Assembly (NCBI GenBank): GCA_037954325.1
Contig: JBBMNZ010000003.1
Span: forward strand, 25,372,892 to 25,436,891
Direction: 5' to 3'
Source: Fistularia commersonii
Taxonomy: Eukaryota > Chordata > Actinopteri > Syngnathiformes > Fistulariidae
DNA length: 64,000 nucleotides
Positions 44,291-55,569 of the stretch are shown here, in pieces. How positions within the stretch are numbered: position 1 is the first letter of the stretch; each line of letters begins with the position of its first letter. A program made the translations under genes and the position numbers. Under the pieces are notes generated by a model. It saw only the letters and a program-made list of their open reading frames with translations, did no database searches and was not told the DNA's origin.

Positions 44291-45540
44291 CTTTTTTTTT
44301 TTTTTTTTGATTTATTATCACCTTAAGAAAATAGCTCTGACAATTCATTACAGATTGATTTTGCTGAATATGAATATAAAGAGCGGCACATTAGCTCCGC
44401 CGCCGCCGCGCCCCGTCCGATAAAACATTACTTTTCCGCTCCGAGTGAGGTTTCAATAATTAAAACTTGTATCATTTATCATAAAATCTTAAACACAACT
44501 GCTGCCCGGACTCCCTTTTTTTTTAGAAATCGGTGATTTAGTGTCCGACGGGCCTCGGTTGAACTCCTGACCGGCAACAGGAAGTGCAATGCGGGCGCGA
44601 GGAAACAAAAGGAGATTCATAATTACGTGATTATCAGGAGATCCTACCTACGCTGATTTTTTGCGGGGTTTCATCCGGGGACGACCTTTAAACGTCGGGG
44701 TAAAAGGAGTCATTATTCATCAAAAAAAAAAAAATTTTTTTTTTTTTTTGTGTCGGCGTCACAATTAACCGAGACGCTGTTGGTTCAGCGCGATATTTAT
44801 TTACAGTCGCCGCGGCGCCTCCAGGGATCCGTCGCGTAATCTGCGAAGACTGAGGTTTTAATTATGATCTCACCAGTTCTCCACATGTGCCTTGTGTTGG
44901 CTCTGATTAGTGCTCAGGGAATTACGGCTGTAATTGTTTGCACTAAGTGAAGTGTGTGTGTGTGTGTGTGTGTGTGTTTGCGTGCTAGCGTAATGAGAGC
45001 GGCCGGTCACCCTACAGGCTTATGCTTTGAGTCTGAGCGGAGGAGAAGTGATTTATTCGCCGGGGGCCCGGGCGGCGTCCAATCGGCTTCGAGCGCCCTT
45101 CGCCGGCCGTCTCTCCTCGCAGGAAATGATGCAAGCGGCGGTGAATTACACGAGTGTGAGAATAACAAAACGGGGCCCATTCTTGTCACAGCATCAGATA
45201 AGGACCGGCTGCTGGATGCATTGCAGCAATTACTGCAGCTCAGTGCTCTTCAGCTGTGGAATTGGAAAATGATCATCTGTGAAGCACAGCAGAGCGCCGC
45301 CGCCTCCAGCACAATAACTCAACATGTCCAGAAAACGCGAGGGTACGAGGACGGGAGGGGAGGCGTGGGCTCGAAGGACGGCGTGAAGACGTGAAAAATG
45401 GACCTCGACAAGAAAGGCGCTGTTTATATGGAGAACGTCGCTGTTAATTACGCTGTTTCTGTCACCTGCAGATGCGCTGATAGATATCGATATGAATGAT
45501 TAACGCGCAGCCGGAGCGGAGATGTTTGCATCGCTGCGGG
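44291..45540. other. Unannotated stretch with conserved-looking noncoding islands
   Basis: Three islands stand out: 44,310-44,480 (TTATCA, TGATTT and TAAT-type cores), 44,850-44,950 (flanking a TG repeat), and 45,120-45,330 (even composition, no repeats, rich in CAGCTG-like and ATCATCTG motifs). They look like vertebrate conserved noncoding elements. (TG)n at 44,952-44,977. The 146-codon frame at 44,954-45,394 starts within the TG repeat and has no domain. Confidence 0.35.
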
Positions 45541-45840
45541 ATTCATTCATTCATTTTTTGATTCGCTAATTCTGCACGCAGGGGCGTAAAGGGCGAGGCA
45601 CATTTAGAGACATAACAAACATTCAGTCATTCATTTACAAGTCGCCATGGAGACATAAACTATTTCCGCATGCGATCCCGTGTTATAAACAGATAAACCG
45701 CTTATTATCATGTTATAAAGAGACACACAACCATTTACTTATGGGTTTACAGTTCAAACGGAGACATGCGACCATCCACCTTCTCATTCACTTGTTATAT
45801 AGAGACGTAAAACCGTTCACTCATTCATTCATACGTCATC
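45541..45840. repeat. Decayed minisatellite, antisense orientation
   Basis: Diverged units of 'cattcactcattc...atatagagacataaacc', the complement of the gaatgagagggtgaatg family. It ends where the RTE 3' tail begins. Confidence 0.7.
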
Positions 45841-45845
45841 GTCTC

Positions 45846-47038
45846 CTTCTTCTTCTTCTTCTTCCGGCACAGCAAATCCACTTTCTCCATCCAACCCTAT
45901 TCTCTGGATCCTCCTCTCTCACACCAACTACCTTCATATCTTCTCTCACTACGTCCATAAATCTTCTCTTTGGTCTTCCTCCAGACCTCTTGCCGGGCAG
46001 CTCCAATTCCAGCATCCGTCTACCAATATATTCTCTATCTCTTCTCTGTCCATGACCCAACCATCTCAGTCTGGCTTCTCTGACCTTCTCTCCAAAACAT
46101 CTAACATGTGCCGTTCCTCTGATAGACTCATTCCTGATCCTCTCCATCCTGGTCACTCCCAAAGAGAACCTCAACATCTTCATCTCTGCAACCTCTAGTT
46201 CTGCCTGCTGTCTTTTGGTCATTGGAACAGTTTCTAGTCCAAACATCATCGCTGGTCTCACCAGTGTCTTGTACACCTTTCCTTTTATTCTGGCCGATAG
46301 TCTTCTATCTCTTCGTACCCCTGACACTTTTCTCCACCCATTCCAACCTGCTTGGACCCGTCTCTTCACCTCTTTTCCACACTCTCCGTTGCTCTGGACT
46401 GTTGACCCTAAGCACCTTAAATCCTCCACTTCTTGATCTCCACTCCCTGTAGCCTCACCGTTCCACCCGAGTTCCTCTCGTTCACACACATATATTCTGT
46501 CTTGCTGCGACTAACTTTCATTCCTCTCCTTTCCAGAGCATACCTCCACTTCGCTGGATTTTCCTCTACCTGTTTTCTGCTCTCACTACAGATCACAATG
46601 TCATCCGCAAACATCATGGTCCATGAGGATTCCTGTTTAACCTCATCTGTCAGCCTATCCATCACCATTGCGAAAAAGAAGGGGCTGAGAGCTGATCCCT
46701 GATGGAGTCCCACCTCCACCCTGAACTTCTTTGTTACCCCCACAGAACACCGTCCCACTGTCTCATAGCGAGCATACATGTCCTGCACCAGTCTAACATA
46801 CTTCTCTGCCGCTCCAGACTTCCTCGTACAATACCAGAGCTCCGCTCACACCGTACAGCACATCGTCCCACTGTCTCACAGCGAGCATACATGTCCTGCA
46901 CCAGTCCAACATACTTCTCTGCCACTCCAGACTTCCTCATACAATACCAGAGCTCCTCCCTTGGCACCCTGTCATATGCTTTTTCTAGGTCTACAAAAAC
47001 ACAATGCAGCTCCCTCTGGCCTTCTCTGTACTTCTCTA
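45846..47038 (-). mobile_element. RTE-like LINE, longest copy (RT and C-terminal region)
   Basis: Reading the minus strand from 47,038: CVFVDLEKAYDRVPREELWY (RT box with the first catalytic Asp), VQDMYARCETVGRC, then a 113-bp tandem duplication that repeats the CMRKSG-VQDMY region. Next come GLHQGSALSPFFFAMVMDRL, MMFADDIVICSES (catalytic FADD box), and YALERRGMKVSRSKTEY. The C-terminus is a 217-codon open frame with GSTVQSNGECGKEV, MLRFSLGVTRMERI and PKRRFMDVVREDM. The 3' end is an (AAG)n tail at 45,846-45,864. The N-terminal endonuclease is absent, so this is 5'-truncated. RTE clade is my recognition from teleost elements, not a search. Confidence 0.88.
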
Positions 47039-47079
47039 TTATGCAGAGACATATTTGCTCATGAATTCACATCATTAAC

Positions 47080-47390
47080 AGATGTACAGTCGTTCACCCT
47101 TTCGTTCACATGTTGAAAACGCATTCATTTTTATGTCATATGGAGACATAAACCATTTGCTAATACAGCCATTCACCCTCTCATTCACGTGTCACCTAGA
47201 GATTTACTCATTCGCTCACATGTCACATAGAGACTTACAATATATCCACATATCTGGATATTTCGGGGTCTCCGGCGAAGCTCCTGCATGTTCTTGAACT
47301 CCATAAAAAAAGGTTTCCTGTCGGAATTAAACCGGAAACCTGCGTCAGCTCTGATTTCTGGTCCTACCGCCATGTAGCTTTTCCTGCGGA
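47080..47390. repeat. Decayed minisatellite and SINE-like fragment
   Basis: 47,085-47,235: antisense minisatellite units (gttcaccctttcgttcac, catatggagacataaacc). 47,240-47,380: SINE-like middle (ggggtctccggcgaagctcc, gcatgttcttgaactcc) and head-like ggaattaaaccggaaacc. Confidence 0.65.
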
Positions 47391-48600
47391 TGATGAACAG
47401 ATGACAGGAAGATGTTTTTTTTTTTTTTTCAAAACTGTGAGATTTGACGACTCAGAAATCGGTCGTCTTTTGAAAAAAAAAAAGGGCCGTGAAACCAGCA
47501 GCAGTCCGCGGATCGGCTGATTCAACGGCGAGATGCAGCGGTGACGCAGAGCGCCGCTTGAAATACTGGAGACAAGATGTCCCGGCCGTCTGCTCCTCGC
47601 CGCCGATATGATATCATCTCCCGGCGGAGGAGCAGATGCATTGTTTTTGACACCTCATCAGAGGGACCGGCGTGGGGCGGGGGCGTTTTCAAGGAAGGGG
47701 GACGGCTGGAGAGGTTTCTCGGGTCAATTACCGGATCAGACACGCTGATTGATCCTGAGGAGAAAGGCGGCGTCGAGGATAATTAACGGGTCCGGAGGGC
47801 GGGGCGGCCGTTCTTCACGCACAACTTGGAGGAAAAGGACGTCAAGCCGGAGCCAAAGTATGACCGATAACCAGTTCATCCGTCCGAACGGCTCCTAAAT
47901 GTGACACCGCCGTATAACTTCGAGATATGAAATCAAATAAAGGCGTGACTCGGATAAAAATCTTTTTTTTTTTTTTCAAGACGCCGGGCCTCTTCAGAAC
48001 CCTCATTAGACCGCGGAAAGGCTTCGTCACGCTTCTTGAGAAATTCACGTGTCGGACAAAGAGGAGCGCGGATCGCTTCGTTTCGAGTCCGGCTGATGGC
48101 GTTTGCGTGTACGTTTTCAACACGCGTTAGGGAATCGTAGCAGAAAGACATCCCGGCGCCGACAGAAATGCAGCCTCGCCCGTGCGGAGACGGCGAAACG
48201 ATTAGACAGGAAAGCTCGCCGGGGTGGAACTCGTCAATCCTGGCGATCGCGGTCACTTGCGGTCGAATCGTCCCGACTATCGGGACCGAAAAACGCCGTA
48301 TTTACATCCTGTTCTTATACGTTCGACATTTGCGTCGGGGGTGAAAAAAAAAAATGTGATTAGATTTCGACGCCAGAGGTCATCTCTTAGGTGTCGTTGT
48401 TGTTTTTCATTTGACGTCTAAAATTACAGCCCAACGTGAACGTAATGGCTTTGGCGGTGTTGAGCTCAGCCGCTGACATTTCGGTGACGCCGCGTATCAT
48501 TAGCCGCGCTACCGCATGAATAATATATGATTTTTATCCCGAGCAGCTAATGGGAAACACCTGGATCCGGGGGGGCGTTGGTGTCGTTCAGGTACTCGCG
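47391..48600. other. Unannotated stretch with a conserved-looking island
   Basis: 47,585-47,790 is repeat-free with a palindromic atatgatatcat and a gcagatgcattgtttttgac segment that looks conserved. 47,800-48,600 is GC-balanced with several overlapping frames on both strands, none with a domain. Confidence 0.35.
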
Positions 48601-48729
48601 TTTTATTCACTCATTCATCCAAGCTAATGTCTCGATAGCATGTTTGAATGACAGGGTGAATTGTCGTGCATAAAAGGATGACAAGAAAATGAACAGTGTA
48701 CAGTAATTTAAATATGTACAGTAATTAAA

Positions 48730-48760
<31 letters not shown>

Positions 48761-49180
48761 TAAGATAATGTACAGTATATATATACAGTAGATAAGATTA
48801 TGATAATAATTTAATAATATAAATATATTTATATACATATATAATTAAATTTAATATGTATATATATATATAAATTAAGGAAATGTACAGTATATATATG
48901 TAGATAAGATAATGATAATAATTTGATTATATAAATATGTTTATAATATATATAATTACATTTATAATATATATAATTAAATTTAATATATATAATATAT
49001 ATATTAGGCTTAAATTAGGGCAACATTTTTAATATATATATATATATTATAAATTTTATTATATATATTGTAAATATATTTATATAATTAAATTATTATC
49101 ATTATCTTATTTTAATTAATAATTATAAATTAATAATTGATAATAAATAATGAAATTATCTTGTTTCTTTTTTTTCTTTT
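48601..49180. repeat. AT-rich tandem/inverted repeat
   Basis: A ~121-bp unit (aatgtacagtatatatat, gataagat...atgataataattt) occurs at about 48,766 and 48,887. An inverted counterpart (aaattattatcattatctta) is at 49,086-49,112, so 48,880-49,120 can fold into a long AT-rich hairpin. Confidence 0.75.
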
Positions 49181-49379
49181 TACCCTTTATTTTATTTAGG
49201 CATTTATTTATTTATGTATTTGTTTGTTTTTATTTTATTCTTGATGTTCACAATTTTGATGCTGCAACCCCACGTGCCCCCCAGTTGCCCCTTGGGTTTT
49301 CCTGATTCTGATTCTGAATGAGAGAATGGTTGCATCTCTCTATATGATGTTATATTTGTCTCTATATGATGTTATATTT

Positions 49380-50262
49380 GTCAAACTCAAGGCTCGCGGG
49401 CCAAATGTGACCCGCCACGTTATTTTTCGTGGCCCTTGAGAACGTCTTAAAAGGTCTAAACTACACTCCCCACCATTCATGCTGCTCACATCAGCCACAA
49501 AGTAACGGCATCCCGCCATTAGATCGCAGTGAATTTGCACCAATGCCATTTTCAACAAGTGAAATTTGGAAATAAAAATGATCCCTAAATGTCCAGAAAG
49601 AGAAAAGTTAATGCAGATGGAGCTGTTTCAAGAAAGCCAATACATGTTTGTGCTACAAGGAGAAACAGCGGTATTTCTTTTGTGTTATGAGGCGGCGTCG
49701 GTTGTCAAAGAATACAATCTATGTCGGCATTTTCACACCAAACGCGAAGCTAAGTATGCTAAAGTTAGCCTTCCAGACCAACAACAAATTGTCCAAGAAT
49801 TAAAAGCCAAACTACGATGGCGGCAGAATGTGTTCAAGAAAGCCGCATCCAAAAACACTGCAGCGGTGAAAGCTAGCTGCGTAACATAAATCTTTACATC
49901 TTTACAAATGCTTATATAACATTTTGGATTTGAATGATATAAGTTATTTAACATTAGGCAGTTAAGTTTATCTGACATTTGGCAACATTTTTAGTAACCT
50001 TTATATTTGCGTCAGAATGTGTTCAAGAAAGCCGCATCTAAAAAACACTGCAGCGGTGAAAGCTAGCTTTGTAACATAAAATTTACATCCATGAAAATGC
50101 TTATGTAGCATTTTCGATTTGAATTATTTAAGTTATTAAACAGTAAGTAGTTAAGTTTATTTGACATTTGGCAACATTTTTAGCAACCTTTATATTTAGT
50201 TATCATTACATGCGACCGTAACAGTGACACGGCCCGCGATGAAAATGAGTTTGACACCCCTG
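49380..50262 (+). mobile_element. hAT element with transposase N-terminal pseudogene, copy 2
   Basis: Termini: gtcaaactcaaggctcgcgg at the left, and at the right cggcccgcgatgaaaatgag then tttgacacccctg, whose complement begins caggggtgtcaaac. The frame 49,566-49,889 encodes 107 residues ending RWRQNVFKKAASKNTAAVKA. It includes a FVLQGETAVFLLCYEAASVV BED-finger-like region in which the final His of the usual C2H2 arrangement is replaced (RHFHTKRE). The catalytic core is deleted. A 189-bp internal tandem duplication (49,824-50,012 and 50,013-50,200) repeats the end of the frame and its flank. Resembles the hAT family behind GTF2IRD2-type fusion genes. Confidence 0.82.
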
Positions 50263-50670
50263 GTCTAAAAAAATGATTGAATTAGAGGCTGAATGTTTAT
50301 ATGTCTCTTTTTGATGAATGAATGAATGAATGAATGAATGAATGACAGAGTGAAGCTCCATATGATCTTTGAATGATCGTGGTTGTATAATTGTTTATAT
50401 TTGGTGTGAGAATGAGAGGGTGAATGGACGTCTATCAATACAATATGTGAATAAATGAAAGTGAATGGTTGTAATTCCCTACACGATGAAAGAGTGATTG
50501 GTTGTTTGTCATTAAATGATATGTGAATTAGAGGGTAAATGACTGCTTATATCTTTATGATGTATGAATGAATGAATGTTTGTACATCTATATGTTGTGT
50601 GAATGTTTTTTTTGTTTCTATATGACACATCAATGAATGAGTGAATGTTGCATGTCTCTGAATGTGGTCA
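50263..50670. repeat. Decayed gaatgagagggtgaatg-type minisatellite
   Basis: About eight diverged units with (GAAT)n at 50,312-50,343. Both flanks of the hAT element at 49,380-50,262 are of this type, so the element probably inserted into the array. Confidence 0.75.
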
Positions 50671-51502
50671 TGTGATCGATCCGGGATGAAACCCGACGCC
50701 GACGACGACGGGAAAAGTGTTTTAGAGAATGATTAAATGAAGCGTTTAACAAGTTTTGCAAAGTTGGTGCTGCAGCTACTTCAGAGTTGCAAAACAACAA
50801 AAGTAGAATGCTATCCCTGTTTCAATATTTATCGTAATACAAACATGTTGCACAAATACCAGCCCGTCTGTGTTTCCGCGGTGATACAGGGGTCGGACTG
50901 ACAGCTTTCTTTCCTTTTTTTTTTTTTTTTTTTTTTTTTTGATTTTTGAGTGGTGTCTGACTTGACTGCATCCCCGGTTTATTATTTGAGGAGAAAACGC
51001 TGCACTTGTGCCGTTGTTTGTCGGCCTGTCACGGATGTTGTTTGAGCGTGATTGATGTTCTGTCACCGCATCCTCACAGCGGCGGGAGCGGGCGGTTCGG
51101 CCGGGCGGGCGGGCGGCCCGGCGGAGGCATTGTTCCCTTTTTCGGTGTCAGAACGCCAAGAGCTTGTCAGGTCGTTGCGAGGCTACAGGTTAAAAAAAAA
51201 CAAAAAAAAAAAACAGGATAGCATCGATTTTTGTGTCCGGGGCGCTCGTCCGTTGCCGTTTCATGTCGACTCCGGCTCGGCTGCTGTTGTTGTTGTTCGC
51301 TTTGCGATTTCGGTTTTGGCCTCTCGCTCAGGCGTCGCTTCCGTGATGAAGCTGAACGGCCGCGGGAAATGCCGCGTTGCGATTGGACGAGAGGCTTGTA
51401 AGGCGTTAATACCTTTTCAAGGGGAAGCAGCTTCAGTTAGCTTCTGATTCGCGGTACAAAACTTGCTAATAAGTGTGAAACTTGCTGTTTTCTGCAAGAA
51501 TA
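50671..51502. other. Unannotated stretch
   Basis: Poly-T at 50,917-50,940 and poly-A runs near 51,192. The GC-rich part 51,070-51,400 has a 131-codon frame with no domain. Nothing callable. Confidence 0.4.
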
Positions 51503-51816
51503 TCCAAAAGACAGGAGGCAGAGCTGGAGGTCTCAGGGATGAAGATGTGGAGGTTCTCTTTAGGAGTGACCAGGATGGAGAGGATCAGAAATGACTCCAT
51601 CAGAGGGACGACGCATGGTAGATGTTTTGGAGAGAAGGTCAGAGATGGTTGGGTCATGGACAAAAGGAGTGTGAGTGAATATATTGGTAGATGGATGCTG
51701 GAATTGGAGGTCCAGAGGAAGACCAAAGAGATTTATGGAGGTCATGAGAGAGGAGGATCCAGAGAACAGGGTTAGATGGAGAAGGTTGATTGGCTGTGGA
51801 AGGAAAAGAAGAAGCC
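51503..51816 (+). mobile_element. RTE-like LINE 3' fragment
   Basis: KRQEAELEVSGMKMWRFSLG, then VTRMERIRNDSIRGTTHGRC, then EYIGRWMLELEVQRKTK: a 97-codon frame over the C-terminal region. It ends with ttgattggctgtggaagg. 5'-truncated. Confidence 0.88.
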
Positions 51817-51959
51817 TTGGAAGATCTGCTGGCAGGTCTTTCCACCAAATCTTCTCGCTGTGTCTTGCCATGGTGGTCATGCATGTTGCCCCCTCGTGTC
51901 CTCCTCACACCCTCAGCCCGACCAGCCATGTTGTCTCCGCCCATCTTTTGTGACGTTCT

Positions 51960-52200
51960 GTCCTCTGATTGGTTGTCGCTTCTGCCTCCTGGATTAAGAA
52001 TCAACGAGTTCCATCTTCTTCCCGTGTCTGCGTGGAGCTCCTCCAGGTTCTCCAGGTTCCTCCTGCAGCCCACAAACATGCAGGAGCTTCACTGAAGACC
52101 CTGAATATGTGCCAATATGAGGCCCTGTGATTGGCCAGGTCAAGCCCCGCCTCTCGCCCATGTGTGCAGGATAAGCAATATAGAGAATGAATGAATGAAT
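51960..52200 (+). mobile_element. SINE-like repeat, 3' two thirds
   Basis: cgtgtctgcgtggagctcc, ccaggttcctcctgcagcc, gtgattggccaggtcaagcc and cgcctctcgcccatgtg, ending in (GAAT)n. The best example of the tail that also seeds the 157-bp array at 5 kb and the dispersed minisatellites. Confidence 0.75.
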
Positions 52201-53324
52201 GAATGAATGTCAACTGATTCCAAATGTAATTCATCTATTTCGTTCTCTTTTCTGTTTTCCATGTTTTTCTCTCTCTCTCTCCCTCTCTAACTCTTTATTT
52301 TGTTCAGCAATAAACATCGAATTTGTTCAAGTATTTCTCTGCAAACCTTTCGCTTCAACTCTGGGATGCAGACAAAGTTCAGGCACATTTATATTTTCCT
52401 CTTTCCTCTTTCCTTTTCCCGCTGATGCTACTAAAACAAAAAAACACGGCACAGAACTCAGGGAATCAACCGGCTTTTGACAGTTTATAAAAAAAAAAAA
52501 GAAAGGAAAAACAAAAACAGGCTGCAAGGGTGACGTCTCGGGAGGATACCGGCGTGAATTCCCAAACGGCACCTGAGTTGCGACATCGTGACTCAGCGCT
52601 CAAATCCGCCGGAGACGGAGCAGCTAAACGAGAGGGGGAGGAAAATAAAGGACGTGGAGAAGGACGGAGGTGAAAGAGGACGTCCGGGAGGGAGATCCGG
52701 GTCCGCAAGAGTCCGAGAGCGGGTTCGAACCCCCTCCCTACGGTTCCGGGAACGCGAGCGTGACGGAGCGCAAAGGCCGAACCGAGGAGCGTTCCGGCAA
52801 GCGGGCCACCTCGACCTGTTACCTAGCAACTGTGACGCTACCGAGAATTCATTATTCCGGTAGCCGGTCCGGTCCGGCGCCATCCCGCCCGGATGGATGC
52901 AAACACGCCTGCGTCCGAGATGCATTATTTATAAATCTGATTCTCCAAGCAGCTACACGGTAAATATACAAACACTCGCCGCTTTCGAGGTTCCGAGAAG
53001 CTTTTCTGGTCTGAACCACGTAGTCCAGGATTTGTTAACAGTTCCACAGGAACCTCTATGACCCACTCGCTCGGGGGTCGGTGGAACTCGTTTTTGAGAA
53101 CTATGGCGGTTCCTGTTCGGATGTTATCTTGTGAGGAAATGGACAGAAGCTGTGAGAAATGGAGCGAGGTCCTCCTCTTCGGTGGGTACCGATGAGACGT
53201 CCACCCGAAGGTCCGCCCCGGAGAAGAAGGACGACACCGACAACGTGGACATCTGATGGTCTTCGAAGCCTAAAGGCGGTGCATTGTTTTTAAATCACTA
53301 TCACGTGCTGCTTTCGAAGGTCAT
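52201..53324. other. Unannotated stretch
   Basis: (CT)n near 52,269-52,288, poly-A at 52,488-52,500, GC-rich from 52,600 to 52,920. GGTTCGAACCC at 52,734 is box-B-like, but no tRNA fold surrounds it. Overlapping frames without a domain. Confidence 0.4.
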
Positions 53325-53490
53325 CACTCCTCCGCCATCTCCGGGTAGCAAGATGTTTGCAGATACATGCTTGGAAAATACAGCTTTCAGAGGAACGGAT
53401 GTTCTCCACAGCTGTTTTCAGACAGGAGACCCCTAAGAGTTGTGTTCAAGGAAGTAGCCTCCTCCTGGGAGAGGAGGGACTACTTTAGGA
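53325..53490 (+). repeat. Left inverted repeat of a 1.3-kb element, 'GGAAGTAG family' related
   Basis: Matches the complement of 54,475-54,650: cctccgccat, aagatgtttgcagat, catgcttggaaaata, gaggaacggatgttctcc and aggaagtagcctcctcc. Confidence 0.75.
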
Positions 53491-54029
53491 CCGGTGTGGG
53501 ATGAGCGTCTTCAGCTCCGCACTCCAAAAACAAACACTGAAGACCAAGAAAAGGAGGACGAGATGGATATAATGGAGGTGGAAAGAGGGCTTTTGGAGGT
53601 AAATCGAAGTTTGAAGTCCAAAATAAGAGCATTTTGGACCAAAATAAGAGTGAAGTTAGCCAACGGCTAACGGGGTTCTTCACCGCGGGGGGGAGGTTAA
53701 AAACAGTTCAGCCATCTTACAGTTCATGGTTTGTTGGGATCCGGGGTTTTGAGTCTTGGTGATTTCCAGACTTCAGACCTCAGCAGGTACGCAGTTCACG
53801 ACTGTAGATCATCAAGTCTCTTCAGACTGAGGACAAGAAAAGCCTGTTGGATGTCCTTCAGGGCCAGAGTGTTCCCTCTGCGGTTCCCTCAACCAACGTC
53901 CTGGAGCCGATCTTGCTCCCTCCCGACTTCTTGTTGTCGACCACAGACTCTCTGTGAGGATTGTTCTGTCCAACCAACTCCATGCCCCCTCTCTCAATGA
54001 ATGCAGGAATCAGCTTTCTTTTCTCACTA
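53491..54029. other. Interior between the inverted repeats
   Basis: No named repeat. The antisense frame 53,858-54,073 (71 codons) includes FSEKRKLIPAFIERGGMELV but no known domain. Confidence 0.35.
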
Positions 54030-54450
54030 AACGTACGGCCCACGGGCCGCTTCCGGCCCGCCATGGGGTTCATCCAGGTCCATGGAATAAATCTACAATT
54101 TGAAAAAATACATAAAAATCATGAACTACTTTTTTTTCGATAAAAATGCAGATCCTTTACATATATATCTGCCAAGGGTGCACTGTTTTAGTCAGTGTTA
54201 GCAACACAGCACAATGCTATGTGATCCAGAACTTACAGAGATGCCAGCAATGTGACTTACAGGTCTGTCATTAAAATTTGTAGTTATTGTTAGAAATGTA
54301 CCTGCTTTTCTGTTGACCGCAACACCCTCATCAGCAAGATGTCGTTGTCAAAAAAGAAAAAAGTGGTCTTGGAGTGGAAGGGTTTTCCAAAAGAAAGGGA
54401 CCACTTCTTGTTTGTTGCGTGAGGCTAATAACAAACCTGTATGCTGCATG
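54030..54450 (+). mobile_element. hAT transposon fragment nested in the 53.3-54.7 kb element
   Basis: Starts gtacggcccacgggccgctt, a hAT-type terminus, and reaches a transposase-like start, atgtcgttgtcaaaaaag, encoding MSLSKKKK. A frame-broken segment resembling the BED-finger N-terminus (NNKPVCCML) follows. The rest is missing. Confidence 0.6.
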
Positions 54451-54474
54451 CTACCGTGGTACCTCACTTCCCGC

Positions 54475-54850
54475 AAAGCTACGAGACTCCCTCTGGAGGA
54501 GGCCACTTCCTGGAACGCAACTCTTCCAAGTCTTCTGCCCGAAAGCAGCTACGGAGAACATCCGTTCCTCCGAAAGCTACATTTTCCAAGCATGCATCCG
54601 CAAACATCTAGCTACCTAGAAATGGCGGAGTGGCGATGACCTTCAAAAGATAATCGATTTAAAAACAATATACCGACTTGAGCCCTTGAAGACCGTCAGA
54701 GGTCTGTATCATCTTCTCCAACGGTTTGTTTTCGGGCGTGGAGTTCAGGTGCAGGTCTCACCAGTCCCTCACCCTTCAGGGAATCCAAAACTAAAAGGCT
54801 CCCAAACCAGACTACATCCAGGAACTGTTGTGGAAGTATTTTATGTCACT
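54475..54850 (-). repeat. Right inverted repeat and 'GGAAGTAG family' remnant
   Basis: 54,475-54,650 pairs with 53,325-53,490. 54,700-54,800 (aggtgcaggtctcaccagtc, cctcacccttcag) matches the complement of 9,025-9,095. Confidence 0.65.
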
Positions 54851-55087
54851 TTACTGTTACTGTGGGGAAAACCAACCTTTATCAACGGTTGTCAACCGTC
54901 TGTCCTCCAGACAAGGTGTCCTTCTCTGTCCCATCGAGATCTTGTTCTCTCCTGCAGACGACTCTGGTCTGCATGACTTGTACCTTTTAAGGCCTCCAAA
55001 GATCTTTCTTTCTTAAAGAATCCTCCAAAAATTACCACCACAGAACCAAAATCCAAGCTGGATGGCAATTTATCTATCCATGACAGG

Positions 55088-55247
55088 AATAGCAAGCGGT
55101 AGATCTTCTGGAGAGGAATCAGGACATGGACAGAGGAGGTATGGTGGAGATCTGGGAGGAGGCTGGAGAGAAGGTTTGTGGAGGGAAAGAAGACAAGGAG
55201 GTAGATGTTGAGAGGGTTAGATGGAGGCGGATGATTGGCTGTGGAGA
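55088..55247 (+). mobile_element. RTE-like LINE 3'-terminal fragment
   Basis: ggtagatcttctggagagg through ggaggcggatgattggctgt, encoding the VRWRRMIGCGE end. Followed at 55,262 by a solitary T-rich satellite monomer. Confidence 0.75.
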
Positions 55248-55261
55248 ATTGTATTTCTTTT

Positions 55262-55375
55262 TTTTTTTTTTTTTTTTAATTTTATTTTTTATACATCTAA
55301 ATTACCCAACAGTATCAAAAACTGCTGTTTTAGATTTTTTCCCTTTTTTTTTTTTTTTTTTTTTTTTTCTTAAAG
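55262..55375. repeat. Solitary monomer of the T-rich 115-bp satellite
   Basis: aattacccaacagtatcaaa, then ctgctgttttagatttttt match the 57.2-59.0 kb array unit, including the AACAG/CTGTT pair. Confidence 0.65.
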
Positions 55376-55498
55376 ATTCCCCAAATCCGTCAAATCCGAG
55401 CTGGACGGCAACGAGGACATCATCTTCAGTTCGCCCATCATCTGAATCTGAGAGCAGGGTGACTTTATCTCCCCTCACCATGAGGTCGGGCCAGACCG

Positions 55499-55500
<2 letters not shown>

Positions 55501-55549
<49 letters not shown>
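55501..55549. repeat. (TG)24 microsatellite
   Basis: Uninterrupted TG run from 55,502 to 55,549. Confidence 0.97.
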
Positions 55550-55550
<1 letters not shown>

Positions 55551-55569
55551 CTCTCGCTGTCACCTCTGG

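Noticed and set aside
52680..52760. Possible tRNA gene (GGTTCGAACCC)
   Set aside because: Box-B-like only; no box A, acceptor stem or cloverleaf could be laid out around it.
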